A stretch of DNA of 64,000 nt from positions 1,054,001 through 1,118,000 of the forward strand of contig NZ_JAFBCP010000001.1 of assembly GCF_016907735.1 (NCBI RefSeq), in the 5' to 3' direction. The position numbers were made by a program, and so were the translations under genes. The first letter of the stretch is position 1, and each line of letters starts with the position of its first letter. Below the pieces are notes generated by a model. That model saw only the letters and a list, made by a program, of their open reading frames with translations. It was not told the DNA's origin and made no database searches. Source of the DNA: Brevibacterium paucivorans. Lineage in GTDB: Bacteria; Actinomycetota; Actinomycetes; Actinomycetales; Brevibacteriaceae. Below, piece by piece: positions 1 through 8,859 of the stretch.

Positions 1-1
1 C

Positions 2-808
2 CGCATGGACTGCTCGTCGCCGTACGCCATGGCATCGCTGATTGAGTCAGCGGGTGACTACGACTTGTGCTTTGGGAACGACCCGGATGCCGACCGGCAC
101 GGGATCGTCACCCCTGATGGCGGGCTCATGAACCCCAACCACTACATGGCGGTAGCCATTGACTACCTGTTCCAGAACCGTCCCGGTTGGGGCTCCGAGG
201 TGGCAATCGGGAAGACGCTGGTGTCCTCCAGTCTCATTGACCGGGTGGCGACACGCCTGGGTCGGAAGCTGGTCGAGGTGCCCGTTGGGTTCAAGTGGTT
301 CGTAGATGGGCTGGCTGACGGTTCTTTGGGATTCGGCGGGGAAGAGTCCGCGGGTGCGTCGTTCTTGCGGATGGACGGCTCTGCATGGTCCACGGATAAA
401 GACGGAATTCTGCTGTGCCTGCTGGCTGCCGAGATCACGGCCAAGACTGGCGAAACTCCGTCGCAGCGTCACGCCAAGCTGGTCGCAGAACTAGGCGCGA
501 GTTCCTACGCCCGCGTCGACGCGCCGGCTACGCCTGAACAGAAGGCTGTTCTGAAGAAGCTCAGTGCGTCAGATGTCACCGCCACCACGTTGGCAGGCGA
601 CCCCATCACGGGCACGTTCACGGAGGCGCCCGGAAACGGTGCCGCGATTGGTGGTTTGAAAGTGACCACGGATAACGCGTGGTTCGCGGCACGGCCGTCC
701 GGGACGGAAGACGTGTACAAGATCTACGCTGAATCGTTCAAGGGTGACGAGCACCTGGCGCAGGTTCAGGAGCAGGCGCGCGAGGTCGTGGGGGCTGTTC
801 TTAAGTAG
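2..808 (+). CDS. pgm: Phosphoglucomutase, C-terminal part (cut by window edge)
   Basis: Interconverts glucose 1-phosphate and glucose 6-phosphate in the cytoplasm, linking glycogen/trehalose and cell-wall sugar metabolism to glycolysis. The reading frame is open to the window edge, so the N-terminal half with the catalytic phosphoserine is missing. The visible 268 residues contain the metal loop [11 protein letters not shown], the substrate loop [11 protein letters not shown] and the phosphate-binding loop [13 protein letters not shown], in the order expected for the alpha-D-phosphohexomutase family. From memory the sequence tracks E. coli-type Pgm (about 546 aa) closely throughout, including the stretch [12 protein letters not shown]. 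It converges on the P-type ATPase gene 13 bp downstream. The family call is secure; nothing can be said about the promoter. Confidence 0.95.
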   Translation, partial: RMDCSSPYAMASLIESAGDYDLCFGNDPDADRHGIVTPDGGLMNPNHYMAVAIDYLFQNRPGWGSEVAIGKTLVSSSLIDRVATRLGRKLVEVPVGFKWFVDGLADGSLGFGGEESAGASFLRMDGSAWSTDKDGILLCLLAAEITAKTGETPSQRHAKLVAELGASSYARVDAPATPEQKAVLKKLSASDVTATTLAGDPITGTFTEAPGNGAAIGGLKVTTDNAWFAARPSGTEDVYKIYAESFKGDEHLAQVQEQAREVVGAVLK

Positions 809-821
809 AGAGGTTGACGGT

Positions 822-3557
822 TTAACCCCGCTGGGCCATCGTCACGACTGCCCGTCGGAGTTCTTCGAGGACCATGAAGACAACCGCACAGCCGATGACC
901 AGCAACCAGTGTTCCCCGTCCAGGGGCACGGTCGAAAACGCGGCGTTCAGAATAGGCACGTAGACGACAAGGACTTGCAGTAGCAACCCGATTGCCAACG
1001 CGAGCCACAACCAACGGTTACTCAGCACACCGATAAACATTGACCTGTGCGCGTGCCGAACCGACAGTGCGTTGACCAATTGCAGGATGACGAGCACCGT
1101 GAAAGCGACCGTCCGGCCCGTGGCTACGTCGTCGTCACCAGCGATGAGCCCGCCGAGTAGGCAGGCATCCAGAGCGAGCAGCGACAGCACCGCCATGACG
1201 AACCCGGTGCTGAGGATCCGCGCCCATTCGGGACCGTCGAGCGCGCGTTGGTCGGGTCTCCGCGGGGGCCTGGTCATCACGTGGTCATCAACGGGGTCCA
1301 CCCCCAGGGCGAGCGCCGGGGATGAGTCGGTGACAAGGTTCACCCACAGAATCTGGGTGGCAAGCAGCGGAAGGATCACCGAACCGTCGGCTTCAATGAG
1401 ACCCAGCATGCCCGCGAGCACAACCCCACCGAACACAGTGAGAACCTCACCCATGTTCGATGACAGCAGATAGCGCAACACTTTCTTGAGGTTGGAGTAG
1501 ATGCCACGCCCCAACTTGACTGCGCTGATGATCGAGGAGAAGTTGTCATCGGCAAGAATCATCGTCGCTGCATCGTGCGAAACCTGTGTGCCAGTGATTC
1601 CCATGGCCACACCGATGTCTGCACGTTTGAGCGCTGGCGCGTCGTTAACGCCATCACCGGTCATTGACACGACGTGACCGTGGGCCTGCAAGCTTGTGAC
1701 AATCCGTAACTTGTGGCTGGGGTCGACGCGCGCAAAGACAGCGGTAGTCTCGACGGCCTCGGCGAACTGCTCGTCATCGAGTTCGTTCAGCTGGGCACCG
1801 GTGAGGATCTTCGGATTGTTGATGCCCAGGTCTGTGGCGATCCGTTTGGCCGTGAGCGGGTGGTCGCCGGTGATCATGATGATGCGGATCCCGGCCTGCT
1901 GAGCTTGGGCAATCGCGACCTTGGCTTCTGGCCTGGGAGGGTCGATCATCGCCACAAGACCCACTAAGGTCAGCCCCTGTTCCATCTCCTCGTCCAGGCT
2001 CTGTTCGGGGTTTTCTTCCCCGCCCGAGGTGGCAGGCACCTTCCGCACGGCCACTGCCAGTGTCCGGTAAGCCTCCCCGGCCAGCGAGGTGACCTCTTCG
2101 TCGAGCCGGGCACGCACCTCGGGAGTTACCTCCATGTCCCCGTGTGCGGTGCGCACGTGGGCGCAACGGGCGAGCACCACATCGGGGGCGCCTTTCATGA
2201 CGAGTTGCATAACGTCTGGGTCGCCACTGCCTTGTGCTATGAGGACGGACATACGTTTGCGCTCGGAGGAAAACGGCAATTCGTCAAGGCGGTGTACACG
2301 GGGCACAGTGTGTCCGGCTTCGGAGCACGCGGTGAGGAACGCGACTTCGGTCGGGTCGCCTATTGGGCCTTCGTCCGTGAGGCGGGCGTTCGACGCGATA
2401 GCGCCCAGGGCGAGAGTCTCAGTGGCATGGGCATCAGTGCTGTGGTGGCGGCCGTCCGCGGTAATAACGCGGTCGATAGTCATCTGGTTCAGGGTGAGTG
2501 TTCCGGTCTTGTCAGTGCACACCACCCCGGCGGAGCCAAGCGATTCCACCGCATCGAGCTTCTTAACGATCGCCTGGTGATCAGCCATCTGGCGCACACC
2601 CATTGCGAGGATCGCCGAGACGATCGCCGTGAGACCCTCCGGCACTGCGGCGACAGCTAAGGAGACACCCAACAGGAGGATGCTCACCAGTGAAGCCACC
2701 GAGTGATCTGCAGTGACGAGGTAAACCGTGGCCATGACGGCCAGGGCGACCGCAGTGACGACGATGGTGAGCGTTTTACCCACTGCCGCCATTTCCTTTT
2801 GCAGGGGTGTTTCGGTTGTTTCGGCCGTCGAAATCATGCCCGCGATCCGACCAATTTCGCTGGTGGCCCCGGTGCCGGTGACAACAGCACGGGCGCTGCC
2901 CTGAGTGATAGCCGTGCCTGAGTAGACCATTGGCAACCTGTCAGCCAACGGCGTGTCAGCAGCGACCGCGTCGACGGTCTTGTGGACGGGCACGGATTCG
3001 CCGGTCAGAGCGCTTTCGGCGACCATGAGGCCATTGCAGGAAAGTAGCCGAGCGTCGGCCGGTACTGCATCGCCTTCGTCGAGTTGCACGATATCGCCGG
3101 GAACGAGGTCGGTGGCGTTGATGACGTGGGTGTTGCCGTCACGGGTGACGGTTGCGCTCAGACTTGTCATTTCTTTGAGCGAGGCGACCGCATCAGCGGC
3201 TTTCAGCTCTTGGATCAGCCCAATAAGCGTGTTCAGGACGATAACTGCAGCGATGACGATCGCGTCGATCGGAGCGCCCTGCCGGCCTTCGGCAACCCAC
3301 GCGACGACCGAGACGATGATCGCGACGAACAGCAGGTACGTCAGTGGTTCGTTCAGTAACAGCAGCACCCGCTTCCAGAGCGGAACGGTTTCTGCTTGAG
3401 CGAGTTCGTTATGGCCGTATGTTTTCAGCCGGGCGGCAACCTCGGCGTCGGTGAGCCCACGGTCCGCCGAGGTGTCGAGCGCGTTAACGACTTCACCGGG
3501 CTGTTGTGCGTGCGGGTTGGGGATTGCGAGCGTATCGGTAAGCGGCGAAGAGCTCAT
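822..3557 (-). CDS. P2-type (Ca2+-like) cation-transporting P-type ATPase
   Basis: ATP-driven cation pump of the inner membrane, 911 aa, full length for the family. In order: N-terminal cation-ATPase domain, actuator domain with TGES (SALTGESVPV), M4 motif AAVPEGL, phosphorylation site VCTDKTGTLT, hinge TGDGVNDAPALKRADIG, then the C-terminal six-helix bundle. Calcium-pump-like ion residues are present in M4 (Glu of PEGL), M5 (SSNMGEV) and M6 (NLVTD). The M8 position that is Glu in SERCA is Gln here (ILQLVNAL), so a single-ion (site II) pump is my inference. Ca2+ efflux is the likely role, but Mn2+ or Na+ cannot be excluded. The start is supported by TAGACT six bases upstream of ATG, a leaderless arrangement. 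It is divergent from the MFS gene at 3694. Confidence 0.93.
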   Translation of the reverse strand: MSSSPLTDTLAIPNPHAQQPGEVVNALDTSADRGLTDAEVAARLKTYGHNELAQAETVPLWKRVLLLLNEPLTYLLFVAIIVSVVAWVAEGRQGAPIDAIVIAAVIVLNTLIGLIQELKAADAVASLKEMTSLSATVTRDGNTHVINATDLVPGDIVQLDEGDAVPADARLLSCNGLMVAESALTGESVPVHKTVDAVAADTPLADRLPMVYSGTAITQGSARAVVTGTGATSEIGRIAGMISTAETTETPLQKEMAAVGKTLTIVVTAVALAVMATVYLVTADHSVASLVSILLLGVSLAVAAVPEGLTAIVSAILAMGVRQMADHQAIVKKLDAVESLGSAGVVCTDKTGTLTLNQMTIDRVITADGRHHSTDAHATETLALGAIASNARLTDEGPIGDPTEVAFLTACSEAGHTVPRVHRLDELPFSSERKRMSVLIAQGSGDPDVMQLVMKGAPDVVLARCAHVRTAHGDMEVTPEVRARLDEEVTSLAGEAYRTLAVAVRKVPATSGGEENPEQSLDEEMEQGLTLVGLVAMIDPPRPEAKVAIAQAQQAGIRIIMITGDHPLTAKRIATDLGINNPKILTGAQLNELDDEQFAEAVETTAVFARVDPSHKLRIVTSLQAHGHVVSMTGDGVNDAPALKRADIGVAMGITGTQVSHDAATMILADDNFSSIISAVKLGRGIYSNLKKVLRYLLSSNMGEVLTVFGGVVLAGMLGLIEADGSVILPLLATQILWVNLVTDSSPALALGVDPVDDHVMTRPPRRPDQRALDGPEWARILSTGFVMAVLSLLALDACLLGGLIAGDDDVATGRTVAFTVLVILQLVNALSVRHAHRSMFIGVLSNRWLWLALAIGLLLQVLVVYVPILNAAFSTVPLDGEHWLLVIGCAVVFMVLEELRRAVVTMAQRG

Positions 3558-3563
3558 GCTTCG

Positions 3564-3569
3564 AGTCTA
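3564..3569 (-). promoter_or_regulatory. -10 element, leaderless start of the P-type ATPase gene
   Basis: TAGACT lies exactly six bases (CGAAGC) before the ATG at 3557, so transcription would start at or next to the start codon. No Shine-Dalgarno is present. Confidence 0.6.
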
Positions 3570-3681
3570 GACCCGGTCAAGTTTGGTCGACAGCGAAGGC
3601 CACTGAGCAGGATTTACGCTTCATGACTTTTGGTGTCATAGACCACCCTCTTCGGGTGTTAATAAACCGTCAACTGAGGCC

Positions 3682-3687
3682 TAGAAT
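3682..3687 (+). promoter_or_regulatory. -10 element, leaderless start of the MFS gene
   Basis: TAGAAT, then six bases (TATCTG), then the GTG at 3694. This supports GTG 3694 as the true start. The 136-bp region it shares with the divergent ATPase also holds a small CACCC/GGGTG hairpin near 3645-3660. Confidence 0.6.
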
Positions 3688-3693
3688 TATCTG

Positions 3694-4914
3694 GTGCTAT
3701 CGACTTACCGTGACATTCTGAGCCTGCCTGGGGCCTGGCGTTTTTCGTTCGCCGGGCTCATTGCGCGGTTCCCTATGGCCATTTTGGGCTTGGGAATCGT
3801 GCTTTTTGTGCAGGGTGTCACGGGGTCGTACGCGCTGGCTGGAGTCTTATCCGCCGTGTACATGGTGGCGGTCGCGATCGCGACCCCATTCCTGGCCAAA
3901 CTTGTCGACAAACACGGACAGTCAAGAGTCATGGTGCCAGTGACCTACGTTCACCTTGTGGCCACGGTCGCTCTGATCGTTACTGTGTACGCGGACCTGT
4001 GGTGGCTTGTCTACCCGGTCACGGTGGTGACCGGGGCCACTGTGGGTAGCGTGGGGTCGCTGGTACGTGCCAGGTGGTCGCACGTCGCTCCCACACCTCG
4101 GCAGTTTTCAACGGCACTGTCATGGGAGTCTGTCGCTGACGAGTTCCTGTTCATTGTGGGCCCGGTATTGGTGACCGTGTTGGCCACTGCGGTGCAGCCG
4201 GCGTTGGGGATTATTGGGTCGTCGGTGGCGTTGGCCGTTGGCGCGGCGTTGTACTACAGCCAAAAGGCCACAGAGCCACCAATCATTGAGCGCGATCCCA
4301 CAGCGCCTAAAGGCAAAGTCATGTCAAACCCCGCGATTTTTGTGGTGGTGATGTCGCAACTGTTCGTGGGGATCAACTTTGGTGCGCTGGACGTTGGAGC
4401 GGTCGCGTTTGCTGAAGAGCAGGGCTTGAAATCCTTTGCCGGTGTTGCGCTTGGCGTGCATGCGATTGGTTCGTTGTCGGCTGGGGTCGTGTACGGGGCG
4501 ATCACGTGGAAGAGCAAGGCGCGGATTCGGTTTGCGATTGCACTGAGCGCGTTGGCGCTAGGCGGTTGGGCGCTCCAGCTTGCGACTTCGCAGTTGCTCT
4601 TGTGCATCATCATTTTCTTTGTAGGGCTGACCGTTGCGCCGTCGATCATTGCGGCGTCGACCATCATTGAGCAGTTCGCTCCCCTGTCCCGGCTCACTGA
4701 AGCGTTCGCGTGGATCGGGACACTCATGAGCGTGGGGGTCGCAGCCGGGTCAGTGCTAGCTGGAATTGCTGCTGATTCTTACGGCGCAAAGACTGCGCTA
4801 CTGATCCCAGCGTTGGGCTCATCGGTGGCTTCGCTGGTCGTGATCGTGTGTAACCGGATGCTTGATCCGGGGTATAGGCGTCACCAGCGAGAAGTAGTTG
4901 AAACTGGTGAGTAA
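3694..4914 (+). CDS. MFS transporter
   Basis: Twelve-helix major facilitator protein of 406 aa; substrate unknown. Hydrophobic segments alternate over the whole length. The motif FLAKLVDKHGQSRVM after helix 2 corresponds to the MFS motif A loop. The segment SWESVADEFLFIVGPVLV in helix 5 closely resembles SYESMTDELVFVLGPVVV in the protein encoded at 11949-13196, so the two are paralogues. Proteins of this subgroup are usually annotated as drug or sugar efflux permeases, but nothing here identifies a substrate. The GTG start is set by a leaderless promoter. A copy of the 64-bp palindromic repeat lies 124 bp after the stop. Confidence 0.85.
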   Translation: MLSTYRDILSLPGAWRFSFAGLIARFPMAILGLGIVLFVQGVTGSYALAGVLSAVYMVAVAIATPFLAKLVDKHGQSRVMVPVTYVHLVATVALIVTVYADLWWLVYPVTVVTGATVGSVGSLVRARWSHVAPTPRQFSTALSWESVADEFLFIVGPVLVTVLATAVQPALGIIGSSVALAVGAALYYSQKATEPPIIERDPTAPKGKVMSNPAIFVVVMSQLFVGINFGALDVGAVAFAEEQGLKSFAGVALGVHAIGSLSAGVVYGAITWKSKARIRFAIALSALALGGWALQLATSQLLLCIIIFFVGLTVAPSIIAASTIIEQFAPLSRLTEAFAWIGTLMSVGVAAGSVLAGIAADSYGAKTALLIPALGSSVASLVVIVCNRMLDPGYRRHQREVVETGE

Positions 4915-5038
4915 CTTCACGTGACGTTTTATGACTTTTGGGTTTATATTGGAACCACCGCGGCGGTCAGGCTGAAAAGATGCATGGCTGTCGTGGTTTT
5001 TAGTTTCTGCCATGGTTTCTGCCCCTAACCGTTGCGCG

Positions 5039-5102
5039 AAACGGCGCCAAACGAGCGAAACTGCGCAATATAATCCGCCGTTTCGCTCACTTTGCGCCAC
5101 TC
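5039..5102. repeat. 64-bp palindromic intergenic repeat, copy 1
   Basis: Imperfect inverted repeat beginning AAACGGCGCCAAACGAGCG with an AT-rich centre (AATATAAT) and a right arm with TTTCGCTCACTTTGCGCC. It aligns without gaps over 64 bp with copies at 22759, 47507 and 49841. It lies between the MFS gene and the CopC-like gene. Confidence 0.85.
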
Positions 5103-5178
5103 CGCTAGGGCCGTGAGGAGTTTCTCAACTCCATCCCTCATACTGGACATACACTGCCTATTTGATTGGAGACTCGCC

Positions 5179-5835
5179 ATGACTCACAGGTCAGCACTTT
5201 CCCTACTGCTCAGTGCAGTTCTGACCTTGGTGATCGGTTCGTTCGGTCTGATGTCCGCATCGCCTGCTCTTGCTCACGACCAGCTGATCGGGTCCAACCC
5301 TAAGAACGGAGCCCAGCTGGACAAGCAACCCGAATGGCTCGAACTGGAGTTTTCCGGCAACATTCAAGAAGTCGGCACCGAGATCCAGGTCAATCACAAC
5401 GGCAAAGACGTATCCGCCGGTGAAATCGCGGTTGAAGGTCGCAAGGTAACCTCAGCACTTCCCGACGACCTCGAACCTGGCGACTACGAAGTCGTATGGC
5501 GCGTGGTCAGCGAGGACGGCCACCCCGTCAGCGGAACCGTCAAATTCACTATTAAGGACAGCAACGCGGCCGGTGGAACCACCTCGGAAAACGAGGGCGA
5601 CAACACCGCAACTGAAGCCCCAGCCCAAGGCACTGGCGACAACAACGCAAACGACGAAAACAAAGACAACGCAAGCGAAGCGAACGCAGACAGCAACGAC
5701 GCCTCCGCTACTGCTGGCGAAAACAGCAACGGCATGTCACCGATTGCCTACGTGGTAATCGCCCTGGGTGCGATCGCCGTTGTCGCACTGGTCATTGTGA
5801 TGTTCCGTCGCAAAAGCCGCGGTCTCGAACAGTAG
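5179..5835 (+). CDS. CopC-domain copper-binding protein, membrane anchored
   Basis: Exported Cu(II)-binding protein of 218 aa. Order: signal peptide ending in PALA, mature N-terminus HDQLIGSNPKNG whose first His is the expected copper ligand, CopC beta-sandwich (about residues 34-135) with the second ligand cluster VSEDGHPVSG, an Asn/Asp/Glu/Ala-rich linker of about 50 residues, a transmembrane helix (SPIAYVVIALGAIAVVALV) and a basic cytoplasmic end. This is the usual actinobacterial CopC layout; no CopD/YcnJ domain or partner gene is adjacent. ATG 5179 was chosen because a Shine-Dalgarno-like GGAG precedes it; an in-frame upstream start lies inside the palindromic repeat and would spoil the signal peptide. 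Its 3' end overlaps the convergent glycerate kinase gene by 44 bp. Confidence 0.88.
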   Translation: MTHRSALSLLLSAVLTLVIGSFGLMSASPALAHDQLIGSNPKNGAQLDKQPEWLELEFSGNIQEVGTEIQVNHNGKDVSAGEIAVEGRKVTSALPDDLEPGDYEVVWRVVSEDGHPVSGTVKFTIKDSNAAGGTTSENEGDNTATEAPAQGTGDNNANDENKDNASEANADSNDASATAGENSNGMSPIAYVVIALGAIAVVALVIVMFRRKSRGLEQ

Positions 5836-6856
5836 TCGCTAACGCGTAACCCACTTCTTTGAGCACTCGCCCCGGTTCGGCAATACACTGCTGGACCGGG
5901 GCGAAGTCTGTCAGTGCGAAAACTTCGGCCACCTCGGCGCCGGCAAACCCGGCCACAGCACCCACGTCCCCGGCACGCAACTTCGCTTGTCCGCACACCA
6001 CAATCACCGGCACGCTAGCAGACCCAGCGCGCGCAATCACCGTGCCCGGCCCCTTGCCGCCCAGCGTCTGCTCATCGAATTGACCCTCGCCGGTGACCAC
6101 AACGCTGGCGCGCGCCACCTGCTCGTCAAACCCCACCGCCGAGAGTACAAACTCGGCCCCGGACACTCGGTCAGCCCCCAGGCCCGCCATGAGCGCGAAC
6201 CCCAGCCCACCCGCGGCTCCCGCGCCCGGCACATCCCGCACGCGCCCGGTCGGGTCCAGCTGGTCTGCCCACCGCGCCAACCGTTCCTCCAACTTGGCCA
6301 CGGTTGCGGGGTCGGCGCCCTTCTGAGGCCCAAACACCTCGGCGGCCCCGCGGGGCCCAGTCAAAGGGTTGTCCACGTCGCACGCTACGGTGAAGGCCAC
6401 GCCCGAGGTGTCCACCCCTGACTCTTTCACCGCCCTGAGCGCGCCCCGGCCGCCATCACTTGTGGCCGACCCACCCACGCCAACCACGATCCGCGAACAC
6501 CCATTTTCAATCGCGTGCGCGATCAACTCACCGGTGCCGTACGTGTGCGCGTCCCACGCAGTTTGTGGCGACGGGTCCACCAGGTGCAGGCCGGACGCCT
6601 GGGCCATTTCAATGACGGCTGTTTCATTCAGCGACGCCCACCGCGCGGTCACTGGCTGCCCCAACGGCCCAGTCACTTCCACCTGGTGCGCCTCATATCC
6701 GCAGGTCACCAACGCATCCACGGTGCCCTCACCACCGTCGGCAAGAGGCAGTACCGTCACTGGGAAACCGGCATCTTCGCACGGTCCACGCAGGCTCTGC
6801 GCCACCTCGAGCGAGCCGATCGTCCCCTTAAACGCATCACTAGCAATGAGGATCAT
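5792..6856 (-). CDS. glxK: Glycerate kinase (GlxK/GarK type)
   Basis: Phosphorylates D-glycerate to 2-phosphoglycerate (or the 3-phospho product), feeding glycolysis from glyoxylate or sugar-acid breakdown. The 354-aa protein starts ILIASDAFKGTIGS and has PLADGGEGTVDAL, VGVGGSATSDGGRGAL, DVDNPLTGPRGAAEVFGPQKGA and ASVVVTGEGQFDEQTLGGKGP, all typical of the two-domain GlxK family. ATG 6856 is preferred over GTG 6874 because CATAAT lies six bases before it. The last ~15 residues are encoded in the 44-bp overlap with the convergent CopC-like gene. It is divergent from the M13 peptidase with about 43 bp between starts. Confidence 0.92.
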   Translation of the reverse strand: MILIASDAFKGTIGSLEVAQSLRGPCEDAGFPVTVLPLADGGEGTVDALVTCGYEAHQVEVTGPLGQPVTARWASLNETAVIEMAQASGLHLVDPSPQTAWDAHTYGTGELIAHAIENGCSRIVVGVGGSATSDGGRGALRAVKESGVDTSGVAFTVACDVDNPLTGPRGAAEVFGPQKGADPATVAKLEERLARWADQLDPTGRVRDVPGAGAAGGLGFALMAGLGADRVSGAEFVLSAVGFDEQVARASVVVTGEGQFDEQTLGGKGPGTVIARAGSASVPVIVVCGQAKLRAGDVGAVAGFAGAEVAEVFALTDFAPVQQCIAEPGRVLKEVGYALATTVRDRGFCDGTSQ

Positions 6857-6862
6857 GTGTTC

Positions 6863-6868
6863 ATTATG
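6863..6868 (-). promoter_or_regulatory. -10 element, leaderless start of glxK
   Basis: CATAAT, then GAACAC, then ATG 6856 on the minus strand. Near-consensus -10 at leaderless spacing; it argues against the upstream GTG. Confidence 0.5.
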
Positions 6869-6887
6869 GTGCACGTCCGCAAGGCGC

Positions 6888-6893
6888 TAACGT
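6888..6893 (+). promoter_or_regulatory. -10 element, leaderless start of the M13 peptidase gene
   Basis: TAACGT, six bases (AGAACC), ATG 6900. It lies about 20 bp from the divergent glxK -10, so the two promoters share one short region. Confidence 0.6.
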
Positions 6894-6899
6894 AGAACC

Positions 6900-8852
6900 A
6901 TGACTGTTCTTCCAACTGATGATTTCTTCCGTCACGTCAACGGCCAGTGGCTCGACACATATGAAATTCCGCAGGATCGGGCCGGGGACGGTCAGATGCG
7001 TCAGTTGCACGACGCCGCCGAGGTCGCAGTCCGTGACATTATTACCGGGCTTGGCAGCTCGGCCGGGGACGGGGCTGACGCACAGGCCGGTTCGGCTGAA
7101 CCAGCGGGTTCGGCGGCACAGATGGTGTCCGACCTCTACACCAGCTTCATGGACACCCAGACCATTGAAGATCGTGGCCTAGAACCACTCCAGCCATTGT
7201 TTGACCTGGTGAAAGGCGCTAAGAACCACCAGGAACTCGCTCACGTTGCCGGTGAACTGTACCTCCACGGGGTCAGCGGTGTGATCGCTGCATACGTGTC
7301 CCCAGACGCCATGAAGTCTGACACGTACGCCATGTACATGATGCAAGCCGGCATCACGTTGCCCGACGAGTCGTACTACTCAGACGAACAGTACAGCGAG
7401 ATCCGCACCAAGTTTGTGGAACACATCGACCGCCTGGCGCAGCTCACCGACTTGGAAAAACACACCGGGTTCAGCAGTTCTGACCTGGCCACTCACGTGT
7501 TGGCACTCGAAACCGACATGGCCTCCCACCACTGGGACCGGGTGGCTGTCCGTGACGCCCAAAAAACCTACAACCCGGTCACGCGTGCTGAACTCATTGA
7601 GCTCACGGAAGGCTTCGACATCAACGCCTGGCTCGACGCCTTGGGAGTAGACGACAGCGTAGACCACTTCATTGTGAGCCAGCCTTCAGCAATCACCGGC
7701 GACACTGACGTGTGGGCACAATCCGACCTTGAAGGGCTCAAGGCCTGGACGATCTACCAGATCCTCAACAGCCGAACAGCGGCGTTGCCCGAAGCCGTTG
7801 TGGATGAGAACTTTGACTTCTTCTCCCGCACCCTGTCTGGAACTCCGCAGATCCGGGAACGCTGGAAACGTGGAGTCAGCCTAGTCGAAGGGTACCTGGG
7901 TGAGGTCGTAGGCAAGCTCTACGTTGAAAAATACTTCCCGCCAGAATCCAAAGACGCGATTCGTGAACTCGTCGACGCTCTCATCGAGGCATACCGCCAG
8001 TCGATCACCAACCTCGACTGGATGGGTGAAGAAACCAAGCAAAAAGCACTCACCAAACTCAGCCAGTTCACTCCCAAGGTGGGCTACCCCGACGTGTGGC
8101 GTGAGTACAACTTCGAGGTGAAGGCAGATGACCTCGCCGCCAACGTTGACCGCGCAACCGTCGCTGAAACCAAACGCCACATCGACCGAATCAACCAGCC
8201 GATTGACCCGCACGAATGGCTCATGAACCCGCAGACGGTCAACGCGTACTACCACCCCGTGCTCAACGAAATCGTGTTCCCGGCCGCCATTCTGCAACCC
8301 CCGTTCTTCGACGCAGATGGCCTGCCCGCCTCGAACTTCGGGGCGATCGGTGCGGTCATCGGTCACGAAATCGGCCACGGTTTTGACGACCAAGGATCTC
8401 GTTACGACGGCACCGGAAACCTGGTGAACTGGTGGACTGACGAAGACCGCGAGCGCTTCACTGAGCGTGTGCAGGGCCTTATCGACCAGTACGACGTTTT
8501 GGTCCCTGAAGGCCTGGAGCCATCCGATACCGTCAACGGGTCTCTCACGGTAGGCGAAAACATTGGCGACCTGGGCGGTCTGGGAATCGCGTGGAAGGCG
8601 CTCAACATCGCTTCCGACGGCAACGTGTCCCAAGACGACGCTCGCGCGTTTTTCACCGCGTGGGCGGTTGCGTGGAAGTCTAAGTTCCGCGCGGAAGAAC
8701 GCCGTCGCCGGCTCGCGGTTGACCCGCACTCCCCTGAAGAATTCAGGTGCAACCAGGTGCTGAAGAACATGGACGCGTTCCACGAAACCTTTGGCACCAA
8801 ACCGGGTGACGGCATGTGGCTGGACCCAGCCGAACGCGTCTCCATCTGGTAG
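6900..8852 (+). CDS. pepO: M13-family zinc metallopeptidase (neprilysin/PepO-like)
   Basis: Zinc endopeptidase of 650 aa cleaving small peptides. It has the M13 N-terminal alpha-helical domain, the substrate motif NAYYHP, the zinc motif GHEIGHGFDDQG near residues 487-497, the third ligand in GENIGDLGGLGIAW near residue 552, and the family C-terminus MWLDPAERVSIW. There is no signal peptide or membrane anchor, so it should act in the cytoplasm, as bacterial PepO-type enzymes without leaders do. Length and motif spacing are complete. The methyltransferase gene starts 7 bp downstream and is probably cotranscribed. Confidence 0.95.
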   Translation: MTVLPTDDFFRHVNGQWLDTYEIPQDRAGDGQMRQLHDAAEVAVRDIITGLGSSAGDGADAQAGSAEPAGSAAQMVSDLYTSFMDTQTIEDRGLEPLQPLFDLVKGAKNHQELAHVAGELYLHGVSGVIAAYVSPDAMKSDTYAMYMMQAGITLPDESYYSDEQYSEIRTKFVEHIDRLAQLTDLEKHTGFSSSDLATHVLALETDMASHHWDRVAVRDAQKTYNPVTRAELIELTEGFDINAWLDALGVDDSVDHFIVSQPSAITGDTDVWAQSDLEGLKAWTIYQILNSRTAALPEAVVDENFDFFSRTLSGTPQIRERWKRGVSLVEGYLGEVVGKLYVEKYFPPESKDAIRELVDALIEAYRQSITNLDWMGEETKQKALTKLSQFTPKVGYPDVWREYNFEVKADDLAANVDRATVAETKRHIDRINQPIDPHEWLMNPQTVNAYYHPVLNEIVFPAAILQPPFFDADGLPASNFGAIGAVIGHEIGHGFDDQGSRYDGTGNLVNWWTDEDRERFTERVQGLIDQYDVLVPEGLEPSDTVNGSLTVGENIGDLGGLGIAWKALNIASDGNVSQDDARAFFTAWAVAWKSKFRAEERRRRLAVDPHSPEEFRCNQVLKNMDAFHETFGTKPGDGMWLDPAERVSIW

Positions 8853-8859
8853 GCCTGCC

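Noticed and set aside
4915-5038. Possible duplicated promoter fragment (ATGACTTTTGG also near 3621)
   Set aside because: The shared stretch is too short to separate from chance and lies in different contexts.
4819-5100. Small frames starting MAQSER or MRSF near 5100, 22793, 47541, 49870 and 49916
   Set aside because: They recur only because the 64-bp palindromic repeat recurs; the similarity is at the DNA level.
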